Assembly: GCF_016901035.1 (NCBI RefSeq)
Contig: NZ_JAFEUF010000028.1
Span: 1-47,981 of the forward strand
Direction: 5' to 3'
Source of the DNA: Streptomyces durocortorensis
Lineage (GTDB): Bacteria; Actinomycetota; Actinomycetes; Streptomycetales; Streptomycetaceae
Length of the DNA: 47,981 nt
Part shown: positions 35,684 to 42,448 of the stretch, piece after piece
Layout of the letters: each line of letters opens with the position of its first letter
How positions within the stretch are numbered: the stretch's first letter is position 1
Notes under the pieces: model-generated
What the model was told of the DNA's origin: nothing
Databases searched by the model: none
What the model saw: only the letters and a program-made list of their open reading frames with translations
Position numbers and translations under genes: made by a program

Positions 35684-36031
35684 TCAGCGCGATGCCGGGG
35701 CGTTCCGGATGGCCTGCGCGGTGGCGCTCGGGTCGTAGTCCTGGGGAACGCCGCCGACGAGGATGATGTCGCCCTGGATGTGCCGGGAGCGAAGGGGTGC
35801 GATCTCCCGGTAGGCGGGAGAGTCCCACCAGTCCCTGGCCTCGTTGATCCCGGGAAAGCCGATCACCACGACGTGTCCGGCCCACGCGCCCTCCTTCACC
35901 TCCGGTGGCGTGCCGTGCACGAGGAAGCGACCCCCGAAGGGCTCGAACGTGCCGGCGATCCGCTCCATGTACTCGGCGACGTCCGGGTGCGGCTCGGCGT
36001 CGCGCAGATGGGCGATGGCGTAGGCAGTCAC
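35684..36031 (-). CDS. DUF1330 family protein
   Basis: The 115-aa cytosolic protein has a dimeric ferredoxin-like fold by family resemblance: YAIAHLRDAEPHPDVAEYMERI, GGRFLVHGTPPEV, WAGHVVVIGFPG and ARDWWDSPAYREIAPLR. That last segment is the hallmark of DUF1330. Function in the family is not established. The GTG at 36031 overlaps the stop of the dienelactone hydrolase (GTGA), so the two are co-translated and may act on the same compound. Confidence 0.8.
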   Translation of the reverse strand: MTAYAIAHLRDAEPHPDVAEYMERIAGTFEPFGGRFLVHGTPPEVKEGAWAGHVVVIGFPGINEARDWWDSPAYREIAPLRSRHIQGDIILVGGVPQDYDPSATAQAIRNAPASR

Positions 36032-36912
36032 AGAAGGTTCCTATCTGGAGAGGGCCGGTTCGCGTGAGCGTCAGTCGAGCGGTCTGAGTCGGCGTGGCCG
36101 TGAAGCCGTTGGACAAGGAAGTCGAGGATCTCGTCGCGTGCCGTGGCGGTCGGTTCGCCCTCGCGATCGACGAGGTGAACAGTGACCACGCTGTGGGGAT
36201 AGGGAACGTGAGCAGCGAAGAACGGCGGTGCATCACGATTCGCGGCAGTGTCGGGGAGTTCGCGGCTGACGAAGGAGTCACCCAAGGCTTGCGCGTAGGC
36301 ATCGAAGCGTGCCCTGGTGCAGACCTTGTCACCCTCGAATCGGTAGGCCAGGACGGTGAGATCGTCACGGTCGAGACGTTCCTTCACGGCGGTGAGCTCG
36401 GCGTCGCTGATCTCCAGGACACCCGGCTCATCCAACGGCAGGGACGGCTGGCAGGCCACCGGCGCGACGACGGCGCTCTCGAGCATCATGGTGATGGCGA
36501 AGTTGCCGGTGAAGCACATCCCGACCGCGCCCACACCCGTCCCCCCGCACTCACGGTGCGCCGAGCGAGCGAGGGCCATCAACCACGTCGTGATGGGGCT
36601 CGACTCGCCACCGCCGAGTGCGCGGAACTCCTTCGAGACGCAGAGACGACGAAACACCTGTGCCCCGCTGTCGGCGTCACCGAGGGCGCCGTCGGTGCCG
36701 AAGAGGGAAGGCAGGTAGACCGTCATGCCACGATCGCGGACCCATCGGGCGAAACGAGCGACGTGTGGGCTGATGCCGGGCATCTCGTGCATCACGATCA
36801 CACCGGGACCGTCACCGCTGACATACACGCGACGCACCTGACCGAGGAGCGAGATGGACCGCACGGTGAAGTCGGCGAGGTCGTCGTCTTGGGTCACGTC
36901 GTGATCCGCCAT
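36028..36912 (-). CDS. Dienelactone hydrolase family protein
   Basis: The 294-aa cytosolic alpha/beta hydrolase matches carboxymethylenebutenolidase-like enzymes: VIVMHEMPGISPHVARFARWV, the nucleophile elbow GMCFTGNFAI with Cys, an acidic site in YRFEGDKVC and a late His in YPHSVVTVH. It should cleave a lactone or ester. About 40 C-terminal residues rich in Asp, Arg and His exceed the usual length. It is the first gene of the minus-strand block that continues through DUF1330, TetR, the ABC pair and the SDR. The GlxA-type regulator starts divergently, with a 113-bp gap, and is the likely local controller. Confidence 0.82.
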   Translation of the reverse strand: MADHDVTQDDDLADFTVRSISLLGQVRRVYVSGDGPGVIVMHEMPGISPHVARFARWVRDRGMTVYLPSLFGTDGALGDADSGAQVFRRLCVSKEFRALGGGESSPITTWLMALARSAHRECGGTGVGAVGMCFTGNFAITMMLESAVVAPVACQPSLPLDEPGVLEISDAELTAVKERLDRDDLTVLAYRFEGDKVCTRARFDAYAQALGDSFVSRELPDTAANRDAPPFFAAHVPYPHSVVTVHLVDREGEPTATARDEILDFLVQRLHGHADSDRSTDAHANRPSPDRNLL

Positions 36913-37025
36913 GGAGGTCCCCCCGCGATGGATCGTCGCGGAGTGCGGCCGATCTGGTGACTACGATGGATCACTATGAAGTCCTTGAGGGAGCGAGACC
37001 GGCCACATTCCGGGCGGTTCGAGAC

Positions 37026-37964
37026 ATGACCTCGGTCCGCGTCCTGGATCTCGAGGGAGCGATGGCCACCTCCGTGGCCATCACGGTTGATGTCCTCGAC
37101 ACCGCGAACCGGCTGGCCCTCCGATCGGGACGGGCCAATCAGTTCGACGTCCAGCCCTGGGTCGCCAACGGCTATGGAGACGCAACGGATCCGGTGGATC
37201 TCGTGGTCGTCCCTGGTCTCGGGATGAGAAACACCCAAGAGGTTCGCAGCCGACTCGCAGCGCCCGATGCCAGAGCGGGGGCGCACTACTTGAAGGAAGC
37301 CGCCACAGCAGGTAGCGAGATCGCAGCCTCGTGCGCCGGAGTGTTCCTCCTCGCCGAAGCCGGCATCCTCGATCAGCGACGTGCGACTACCACCTGGTGG
37401 CTGGCGCCGCTGTTCGCCTGCAGGTACCCCGCAGTTCGGTTGACACCTGCTGATCTCGTCGTCACCGACGGCCCGGTGACAACCGCAGGGGCAGCCTTGG
37501 CGCACCTGGACCTGATGCTGACTCTCGTAGGGCGTCACGCTGGGGAGGCGCTCGCCCGGGAGTGCGCCAGGTACCTCGCGGTTGACCGTCGTCGGTCGCA
37601 GTCTCCCTACGTGATGCCCGAGACGATCGGGGGCGCCGACAGCGATGTCGCAATCGCGCGGTCGTGGGCGCTCCAACACCTCGACACAAGCATAGGGGTG
37701 AGGGACTTGGCCGCCGCCGCACACCTCAGTCCGCGCACCCTCACCCGCAGAATCAGCGAAGCCACAGGTATGTCACCTGCTCGATTCCTACGACGCCTGC
37801 GTGTCGAGCGAGCTGTCGAACTTCTACACAACACTGACCTCGCCGTCACCGGAGTCGCCCATGCGGTCGGGTACAGCGACCCGACGGCACTTCGACGGGC
37901 CATGAGCCAAGAACTCGGCATGAGCCCCCGGACAGTCCGCGGACAGCGCACCCGCGCCCACTGA
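37026..37964 (+). CDS. GlxA-type AraC regulator with DJ-1/PfpI domain
   Basis: The 312-aa product (ATG at 37026; a GTG at 36957 would add 23 residues absent from the family) has a DJ-1/PfpI-like N-terminal domain, residues ~1-165, with the Cys elbow AASCAGVFLLAEAGI and TWWLAPLF. The C-terminal ~100 residues are a double helix-turn-helix AraC domain (VRDLAAAAHLSPRTLTRRIS; VTGVAHAVGYSDPTALRRAM). GlxA-type proteins usually activate a neighbouring divergent operon in response to a small metabolite. That would be the dienelactone hydrolase block here. Confidence 0.85.
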   Translation: MTSVRVLDLEGAMATSVAITVDVLDTANRLALRSGRANQFDVQPWVANGYGDATDPVDLVVVPGLGMRNTQEVRSRLAAPDARAGAHYLKEAATAGSEIAASCAGVFLLAEAGILDQRRATTTWWLAPLFACRYPAVRLTPADLVVTDGPVTTAGAALAHLDLMLTLVGRHAGEALARECARYLAVDRRRSQSPYVMPETIGGADSDVAIARSWALQHLDTSIGVRDLAAAAHLSPRTLTRRISEATGMSPARFLRRLRVERAVELLHNTDLAVTGVAHAVGYSDPTALRRAMSQELGMSPRTVRGQRTRAH

Positions 37965-38030
37965 ATGACATCCGCGACCGGCGCGCCCCATCGCCTTGCA
38001 CGAGAGCGTCCGAAGGCCGTCGGCACTCGG

Positions 38031-38056
38031 CTCGGCCGAGGGTCCTTCAGCGGACC
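38031..38056 (+). terminator. Two adjacent small stems after the GlxA gene
   Basis: CTCGGCCGAG (38031-38040) is self-complementary and is followed at once by GGTCC (38041-38045) pairing with GGACC (38052-38056). They lie 65 bp after the regulator stop, in the gap before the convergent gene. A terminator role is plausible but weakly supported. Confidence 0.3.
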
Positions 38057-38118
38057 AGATGACCGGAGGGCGTCAGTCACCAGAGCAGGATCGTCATCCG
38101 CACGATCGGAGATGTCGC

Positions 38119-38673
38119 CTACGGCCGTCGCCCGAACGAGTCGAGCAGCCGGATCTGTGGTGACGCGTCAGCAGGCAGCGTTCCGCTCGGACCGGCACCA
38201 TACGCTCCGAAGGAAAGCATTTCGTCCAGGTGCGGCTCGACCGTGTTCAGCACGCCGAGAACAGTCTGCGGATCGAGGGTCTCGTCGAGACGCGCGGCAC
38301 GCAAGAGGTCCCACGCGTGCACTACCAGGTCGACGAGACGGAATCGCAAGTAGGCGGCGACGGGAACATTTCCGTTCGGGCCCGCGACCTGTTGCCCGGG
38401 CGATGTCGCGAAGAATGCCTGTGCTTGGCGCTGTGCGGACTCACTCACGTCAGCGACTGGGTCATCGCCGACCTGCTTGGCTGCGAGCATGGCGCGGGCC
38501 TCGCCGCGACCAACACCTGCCAGCAGAAGTGCGGTGAAGCGGTTCCCCACCACCACGTGCTCAATCAACTCGCGTGCCGAGATTCCCGACGGCGTCGGTT
38601 GCTCCGACGAGTCCGCGGGCAATTGGCGCACAACTCGTTCGAACTCTGCCGAAGCTGCCCTGATCAACTCCAT
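38119..38673 (-). CDS. TIGR03086-type DinB/maleylpyruvate isomerase-like protein
   Basis: The 184-aa protein has the mycothiol-dependent maleylpyruvate isomerase N-terminal fold (a four-helix DinB-like bundle). Characteristic pieces are SARELIEHVVVGNRFTALLL, with the first metal-ligand His, and RLVDLVVHAWDLLRAARLDE, with the second; the C-terminus ends in LLDSFGRRP as in TIGR03086 members. Such proteins are thought to handle mycothiol conjugates in detoxification. Upstream, TAGCCT (38681-38686) lies 7 bases before the ATG with no ribosome site, so the mRNA may be leaderless. Confidence 0.8.
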   Translation of the reverse strand: MELIRAASAEFERVVRQLPADSSEQPTPSGISARELIEHVVVGNRFTALLLAGVGRGEARAMLAAKQVGDDPVADVSESAQRQAQAFFATSPGQQVAGPNGNVPVAAYLRFRLVDLVVHAWDLLRAARLDETLDPQTVLGVLNTVEPHLDEMLSFGAYGAGPSGTLPADASPQIRLLDSFGRRP

Positions 38674-38680
38674 GTGCTAC

Positions 38681-38686
38681 AGGCTA
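38681..38686 (-). promoter_or_regulatory. -10 box for a leaderless transcript
   Basis: On the minus strand TAGCCT fits TANNNT and is separated by exactly 7 bases from the ATG at 38673. The spacing matches that seen before matB. Confidence 0.45.
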
Positions 38687-38901
38687 GCGGCACGAGCCGC
38701 TCGTCCGGGAGGCGACCAACCCGACTTGCCTGCATACCCCCGGCAAGGATTCGGCCGGTTCCACTCCACGAGCTGCGTCTCTCGAGGGAATCCCGTACTG
38801 GTCACGCTCCGGTGACTATCGGGCGCACGCTGAGCGTGCCACAACAGGATCGATCAACGGGACGCAGTTCCGTGGAGCCGTCGAGCAGCGCGATCGGTCG
38901 G

Positions 38902-39170
38902 TCAACGTCTCCGGAGTAGGTGGTGGACCGCCCCGCTGGGGCTGGGGACGACGTCGTGATGGAATCGGTCATCGAGCTCGTCCGGGGACTGCCAGAGCCT
39001 GGTGCTCGGACGAGCTCCAGGGGGAGACCGCTACGTACAGGGTGTCGACCGGATCCGCCTCGAGGAAGGCGCGGATGGTCCGCGCGCCCCCGCCGAGGTG
39101 GACGTCCCGACCGTCGGCTGCTGCCCGGGCCTGGGCCAGGGCTTTGTCGGGGTGTCGTCGACGACACACA
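38902..39170 (-). pseudogene. Decayed RibD-like/dihydrofolate reductase family gene, 3' part
   Basis: Pieces of one protein appear in order but in changing frames. VVDDTP is followed, in another frame, by DKALAQARAAADGRDVHLGG, GARTIRAFLEADPVDTLYVAVSP, and then, in the first frame again, by LWQSPDELDDRFHHDVVPSP and SGAVHHLLRRR before a stop at 38902-38904. This is the C-terminal half of an actinobacterial RibD C-terminal/DHFR-fold reductase. At least two indels are needed, and the N-terminal half is not found upstream. The gene is dead. Confidence 0.7.
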
Positions 39171-39727
39171 CAAGGTGAGACGAGCGCAACTCTCACCTCA
39201 GGCACCGTCTGTGATGTTGCGTAACACACTCCCGGACAGCACCCCTGCCCGCTCACGTGGGACTCCGCCGTCACCATCACTCACCGCCAGACGCCTTGTG
39301 CGCCCATAACCGACCGCCGCTCACTCGCAGAAGGAGCCGTCGGCCCCCGCCGCTCCCGGCTCAACCGGGAACCTCACCCAGGACCTTGCCCGGGCACCGC
39401 AGAACTGACGAGTTCGACTTCACGAGCCATCACACGGGCACTGCCCCTACAGCTCCGCTGCGCGTCGGCAGGCTGACCTGGCAAGCGCCAGTACCTCAGC
39501 GGGAAAGACCGCGCCGGAGATACCCCCCTCACCATCACAGGCGTGAGCGACCAGGATTCGCCGTTCAAGCGGCCGTGGGAGCACACCACGACGCTCCCAC
39601 GGACAGGACACCGGGAAAGTCCCAGGTCACAGCCACGTAAGACCTTTTACGCCTACCCCAAGCGCCACGTTCGCTGCACCTCCGTGCGGCGTTCGCTGCA
39701 CGGAAACCGCCGCCGAAGAACGCGTTT
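39171..39727. other. 557-bp gap without recognised gene
   Basis: Several open frames cross this region on the plus strand, but their products are Arg/Pro-rich shadows without domains or ribosome sites. The missing half of the RibD-like gene is not here. It lies between the mosaic segment and the tRNA genes, so it may contain the island border. Confidence 0.5.
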
Positions 39728-39755
39728 CCCCAGGCAAGAACGATTCTGCCTGGGG
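39728..39755 (-). terminator. Terminator of the CAU tRNA gene
   Basis: CCCCAGGCA (39728-39736) and TGCCTGGGG (39747-39755) make a perfect 9-bp stem with a 10-base loop, starting 9 bases after the tRNA 3' end on the minus strand. Confidence 0.75.
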
Positions 39756-39763
39756 ACGCTCGG

Positions 39764-39837
39764 TGGGGCGGGTGGGACTCGAACCCACGGCCGACGGATT
39801 ATGAGTCCGCTGCTCTAACCGGCTGAGCTACCGCCCC
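39764..39837 (-). tRNA. tRNA with anticodon CAU (elongator Met or Ile2)
   Basis: A 74-base cloverleaf: acceptor GGGGCGG/CCGCCCC, D stem GCTC/GAGC, anticodon stem GCGGA/TCCGT around loop CTCATAA, T stem GTGGG/CCCAC with loop TTCGAGT. The discriminator is A and CCA is not encoded (CCG follows). CAU occurs in both elongator tRNA-Met and the lysidine-modified tRNA-Ile2; the loop fits both, and I cannot decide from sequence alone. It is not the initiator, since that lacks a Watson-Crick first pair. Confidence 0.92.
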
Positions 39838-40039
39838 GTTTCGGCGTGGCGCGTACAAGTGTGCGCTCCGTCTGCCGCAGCATAGCCGGTCATACGATCT
39901 CTCGCTCCGGTTGGCCGGCTTCACCTGATCTTGAGGACGTCGCTGCGTGCTGCCCGGTTGCAGGGGAGATCCAGGAGACCCGAAAGAGTCGTTCCGGGGG
40001 CCGTCCGACGGGCCGGGAGAGGGCCGGGCCAGGTACGCG

Positions 40040-40065
40040 AAAGAGGACCCCGAGGGGTCCTCTTT
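40040..40065 (-). terminator. Terminator after the tRNA-Asn pair
   Basis: AAAGAGGACCCC (40040-40051) and GGGGTCCTCTTT (40054-40065) are perfectly complementary, a 12-bp stem closing on GA. On the minus strand the stem ends in CTCTTT and begins 7 bases after the tRNA-Asn 3' end. Confidence 0.85.
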
Positions 40066-40072
40066 CGTTCCG

Positions 40073-40145
40073 CTCCCCCGACTGGACTCGAACCAGTAAC
40101 CCTCCGGTTAACAGCCGAATGCTCTGCCAATTGAGCTACAGGGGA
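40073..40145 (-). tRNA. tRNA-Asn (GUU), copy 1
   Basis: A 73-base cloverleaf with acceptor TCCCCTG/CGGGGGA, anticodon loop CTGTTAA (anticodon GTT) and T loop TTCGAGT. Discriminator G; no encoded CCA. It differs from copy 2 only in the anticodon-stem/variable region (ATTCGG/CCGGAGG here). Confidence 0.93.
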
Positions 40146-40150
40146 TCGCG

Positions 40151-40223
40151 CTCCCCCGACTGGACTCGAACCAGTAACCTGCCGGTTAACAGCCGGCTGC
40201 TCTGCCAATTGAGCTACAGGGGA
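40151..40223 (-). tRNA. tRNA-Asn (GUU), copy 2
   Basis: A second 73-base tRNA-Asn, transcribed first, only 5 bases upstream of copy 1. Acceptor, D and T arms are identical to copy 1, while the anticodon arm reads AGCCGG/CCGGCAGG. One transcript with the shared terminator at 40040-40065 is likely. Confidence 0.93.
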
Positions 40224-40405
40224 TTGCTGCGTTGCTTCGAAATCGTACCTGCCTGGCGGCTGCCGGGCGGCGCGCGTTCGCTGCGACACATACATTAGCG
40301 CAAGCAGGGGGGTGCTCCGCCAATCGGTATCGCCCGGGGTGATCTCGGGTGCTCGCGGGTAGGCGGGCTGCACACGTCGCACCAAGCGTAGGAAGGGTGG
40401 CAGCC

Positions 40406-40711
40406 ATGCGGTACCGGCTCACGTTCATCGCCGGAGTGGCCCTCGGTTACGTGCTCGGCACGCGAGCCGGGCGCGAGCGTTACGAGCAGTTGAAGAAGTC
40501 GGCCCGGCAGTTCACGGAGAACCCCGCCGTGCGCAACGCAGCCGAGAGTGCCGCGCACAGCGGACGGGACATCGCCGGCAAGGCGTACCACTCGGTCAGC
40601 GACAAGGTCGGGGACAAGGTCCCCGCCTCCGTCGCCGAGCGCGTCCGGTCGCTGCGGGACCGCAGCAGCCAGAACGGCTTCGAGGACGACTGGGGGACGA
40701 CCAACACCTAG
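40406..40711 (+). CDS. YtxH-like small membrane-associated protein
   Basis: The 101-aa product starts at the ATG at 40406 after GGAAGG. A single N-terminal membrane segment (LTFIAGVALGYVLGTRAG) is followed by the YtxH pattern GRERYEQLKKSARQF and a long amphipathic helix region (NAAESAAHSGRDIAGKAYHSVSDK). This is a common, conserved actinobacterial protein beside tRNA genes. Role is unknown, perhaps envelope stress. It precedes the kinase gene by 60 bp on the same strand. Confidence 0.8.
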   Translation: MRYRLTFIAGVALGYVLGTRAGRERYEQLKKSARQFTENPAVRNAAESAAHSGRDIAGKAYHSVSDKVGDKVPASVAERVRSLRDRSSQNGFEDDWGTTNT

Positions 40712-40771
40712 CCGTCCCGCGAGGTGCGACGGGAGTTACGGGAAAGTCCGTCGGTGCGGCAGAATCTCCGT

Positions 40772-42223
40772 ATGGGCATAGTCGCGGGGCTGGACAGTTC
40801 GTCCACTTTCACTCACATCGTCGTCTGCGACACGGACTCGGGCGCCGTGCTCCGGGAGGGGTACGCCGCCCATCCGGTCGAGGCCAAGGCCGCCGAGGTC
40901 GATCCGCAGGTCTGGCTGCTCTCGCTCGGTGAGGCGGCCTCCGGCGGGCTGCTCGAAGGTGTGCAGGCCATCGGGGTCTCCGCGCAGCAGCACGGGCTCG
41001 TCCCGCTGGACCGGCAGGGCAATCTCGTACGCCCGGCCCTGCTCGGCAACGACCGGCGGGCGCAGGTCGCCGCGGCCGATCTCATCGACGGGCTCGGCGG
41101 GCGGCAGGCCTGGGCCGAGGCGGTCGGGGCCGTACCGCAGGCCGCGCAGCCCGTGACGAAGCTGCGCTGGCTGGCGCGGACCGAGCCGGAGAACGCCCAG
41201 CGGGTGGCCGCCGTGCTCCAGCCGCACGACTGGCTCGTGTGGCAGTTGCTGGGCCGGCCCGCCCGGCGGACCACGGACCGGGGCGCGGCCTCGGGTACGG
41301 GGTACTGGTCGGCCGGGTCCGCCTCCTACCGGCCCGATCTGGTGGAGCTGGCCCTCGGGCACTCCGCCGCGCTGCCCGAGGTGCTCGGGCCCTCCGACTC
41401 CGCCGGGACGACGCCCGAGGGGCTCCTGATCTCCGCCGGGACCGGCGAGACCATGGCCGCCGCCTTCGGGCTCGGGGTCGCCGTGGGCGACGCGGTGGTG
41501 TCTCTGGGGGCCTCCGGGTCCGTGATGGCGGTCCACCACGAGGCCCTCGCCGATCCGAGCGGGATGATCACCTCGTTCGCCGACGCCACCGGCATGCATC
41601 TGCCGGTCGTCCACCTCTCCAATGCCGTACGGGCGCTGCGCGGCACTGCCGAGATGCTGGGCGTGGACGGGCTGGAGGAGCTGTCCGCGCTCGCCCTGAA
41701 GTCCACCCCGGGAGCGTCGGGGTTGGTCCTGCTGCCCTATCTGGAAGGGGAGCGCACTCCTCAGCTTCCCCACACCGCCGGCACCCTCTGCGGGCTGCGG
41801 CGTGAGTCGATGAAGCCGGAGCATCTGGCGCGGGCCTCGTTCGAGGGCATGCTGTGCTCGCTCGCCGACGCCCTCGACGTGCTGCGCGGGCGGGGTGTCG
41901 AGGTGCGGCGGGTGTTCCTGCTGGGCGCGGCCGCCGAACTGCCCGCCGTGCAGGCGCTGGCCCCGGCGGTGTTCGGCACCCAGGTCGTGGTGCCGGAGCC
42001 AGCCCAGTACGCGGCGATCGGCGCGGCCCGGCAGGCGGCCTGGGCGCTCGGGGTCTCGCAGGGGGCCCTCGACCCGCGCACTCCCCCGGCCTGGCAGGGC
42101 GCCGCGGCCCAGGTGCTGGAGCCCGGCGACGAGCTGGCGGTGGGCGGTGCGGTGCGGCAGCAGTACGCGGCGACCCGGGACCAGATCCACCCCGGGGCCT
42201 TCGGCGGCCAGCACCCCGCGTAG
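40772..42223 (+). CDS. xylB: FGGY-family sugar kinase, xylulokinase type
   Basis: The 483-aa cytosolic kinase has the FGGY layout. The N-terminal phosphate motif is GLDSSSTFTHIVVCDTDSG, with VSAQQHGLVPLD and the substrate Asp region GNDRRAQ. The C-terminal half has SLGASGSVMAV, LLPYLEGERTPQLPHTAG and the adenosine motif FLLGAAAELPAVQAL. These fit xylulokinase best. The ATG at 40772 matches the family start; 40724 would add 16 odd residues. CAGAAT lies 6 bases before the ATG, so the transcript might be leaderless. No xylose isomerase or sugar transporter gene is adjacent. Confidence 0.82.
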   Translation: MGIVAGLDSSSTFTHIVVCDTDSGAVLREGYAAHPVEAKAAEVDPQVWLLSLGEAASGGLLEGVQAIGVSAQQHGLVPLDRQGNLVRPALLGNDRRAQVAAADLIDGLGGRQAWAEAVGAVPQAAQPVTKLRWLARTEPENAQRVAAVLQPHDWLVWQLLGRPARRTTDRGAASGTGYWSAGSASYRPDLVELALGHSAALPEVLGPSDSAGTTPEGLLISAGTGETMAAAFGLGVAVGDAVVSLGASGSVMAVHHEALADPSGMITSFADATGMHLPVVHLSNAVRALRGTAEMLGVDGLEELSALALKSTPGASGLVLLPYLEGERTPQLPHTAGTLCGLRRESMKPEHLARASFEGMLCSLADALDVLRGRGVEVRRVFLLGAAAELPAVQALAPAVFGTQVVVPEPAQYAAIGAARQAAWALGVSQGALDPRTPPAWQGAAAQVLEPGDELAVGGAVRQQYAATRDQIHPGAFGGQHPA

Positions 42224-42247
42224 GGCCTGCTTCTCTTCTCGGTCGGG

Positions 42248-42313
42248 GGCGCGCACCCCGGCGCAGTCCTCGCACCGCAGTGCGCCCGGCGTCCTTGCAC
42301 CGGGGTGCGCGCC
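42248..42313 (+). terminator. Long-range 14-bp perfect inverted repeat after xylB
   Basis: GGCGCGCACCCCGG (42248-42261) pairs exactly with CCGGGGTGCGCGCC (42300-42313). The 38 bases inside can form a second small stem (GCAC/GTGC) and contain a direct repeat of TCCTyGCACCG. It lies 25 bp after the kinase stop and 135 bp before the ABC gene. A terminator or an attenuator are both possible. Confidence 0.6.
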
Positions 42314-42448
42314 GCCGTGAGCCCGGGTGCGGGAGTCTCCCCCGCGCTCCAGGTTTGACCCGGGCTTGGGGAAAACGGTTCGCCCGTGACGTACGGCGTA
42401 CGCGAAACTAGGTCGGCCTCTGCCTGCCGCCGATTCCGAGAGACCCGC

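Noticed and set aside
25172-39763. Possible att duplication of the CAU tRNA 3' end at the left border of the mosaic segment.
   Set aside because: I looked for the T-arm sequence (GTGGGACTCGAACCC and complement) in the segment and did not see it; no integrase gene is present.
39764-40223. tRNA genes as a CRISPR-like or other repeat array, because the two tRNA-Asn copies are nearly identical.
   Set aside because: Both fold as complete tRNAs with GTT anticodons, and no repeat-spacer pattern exists anywhere in the window.
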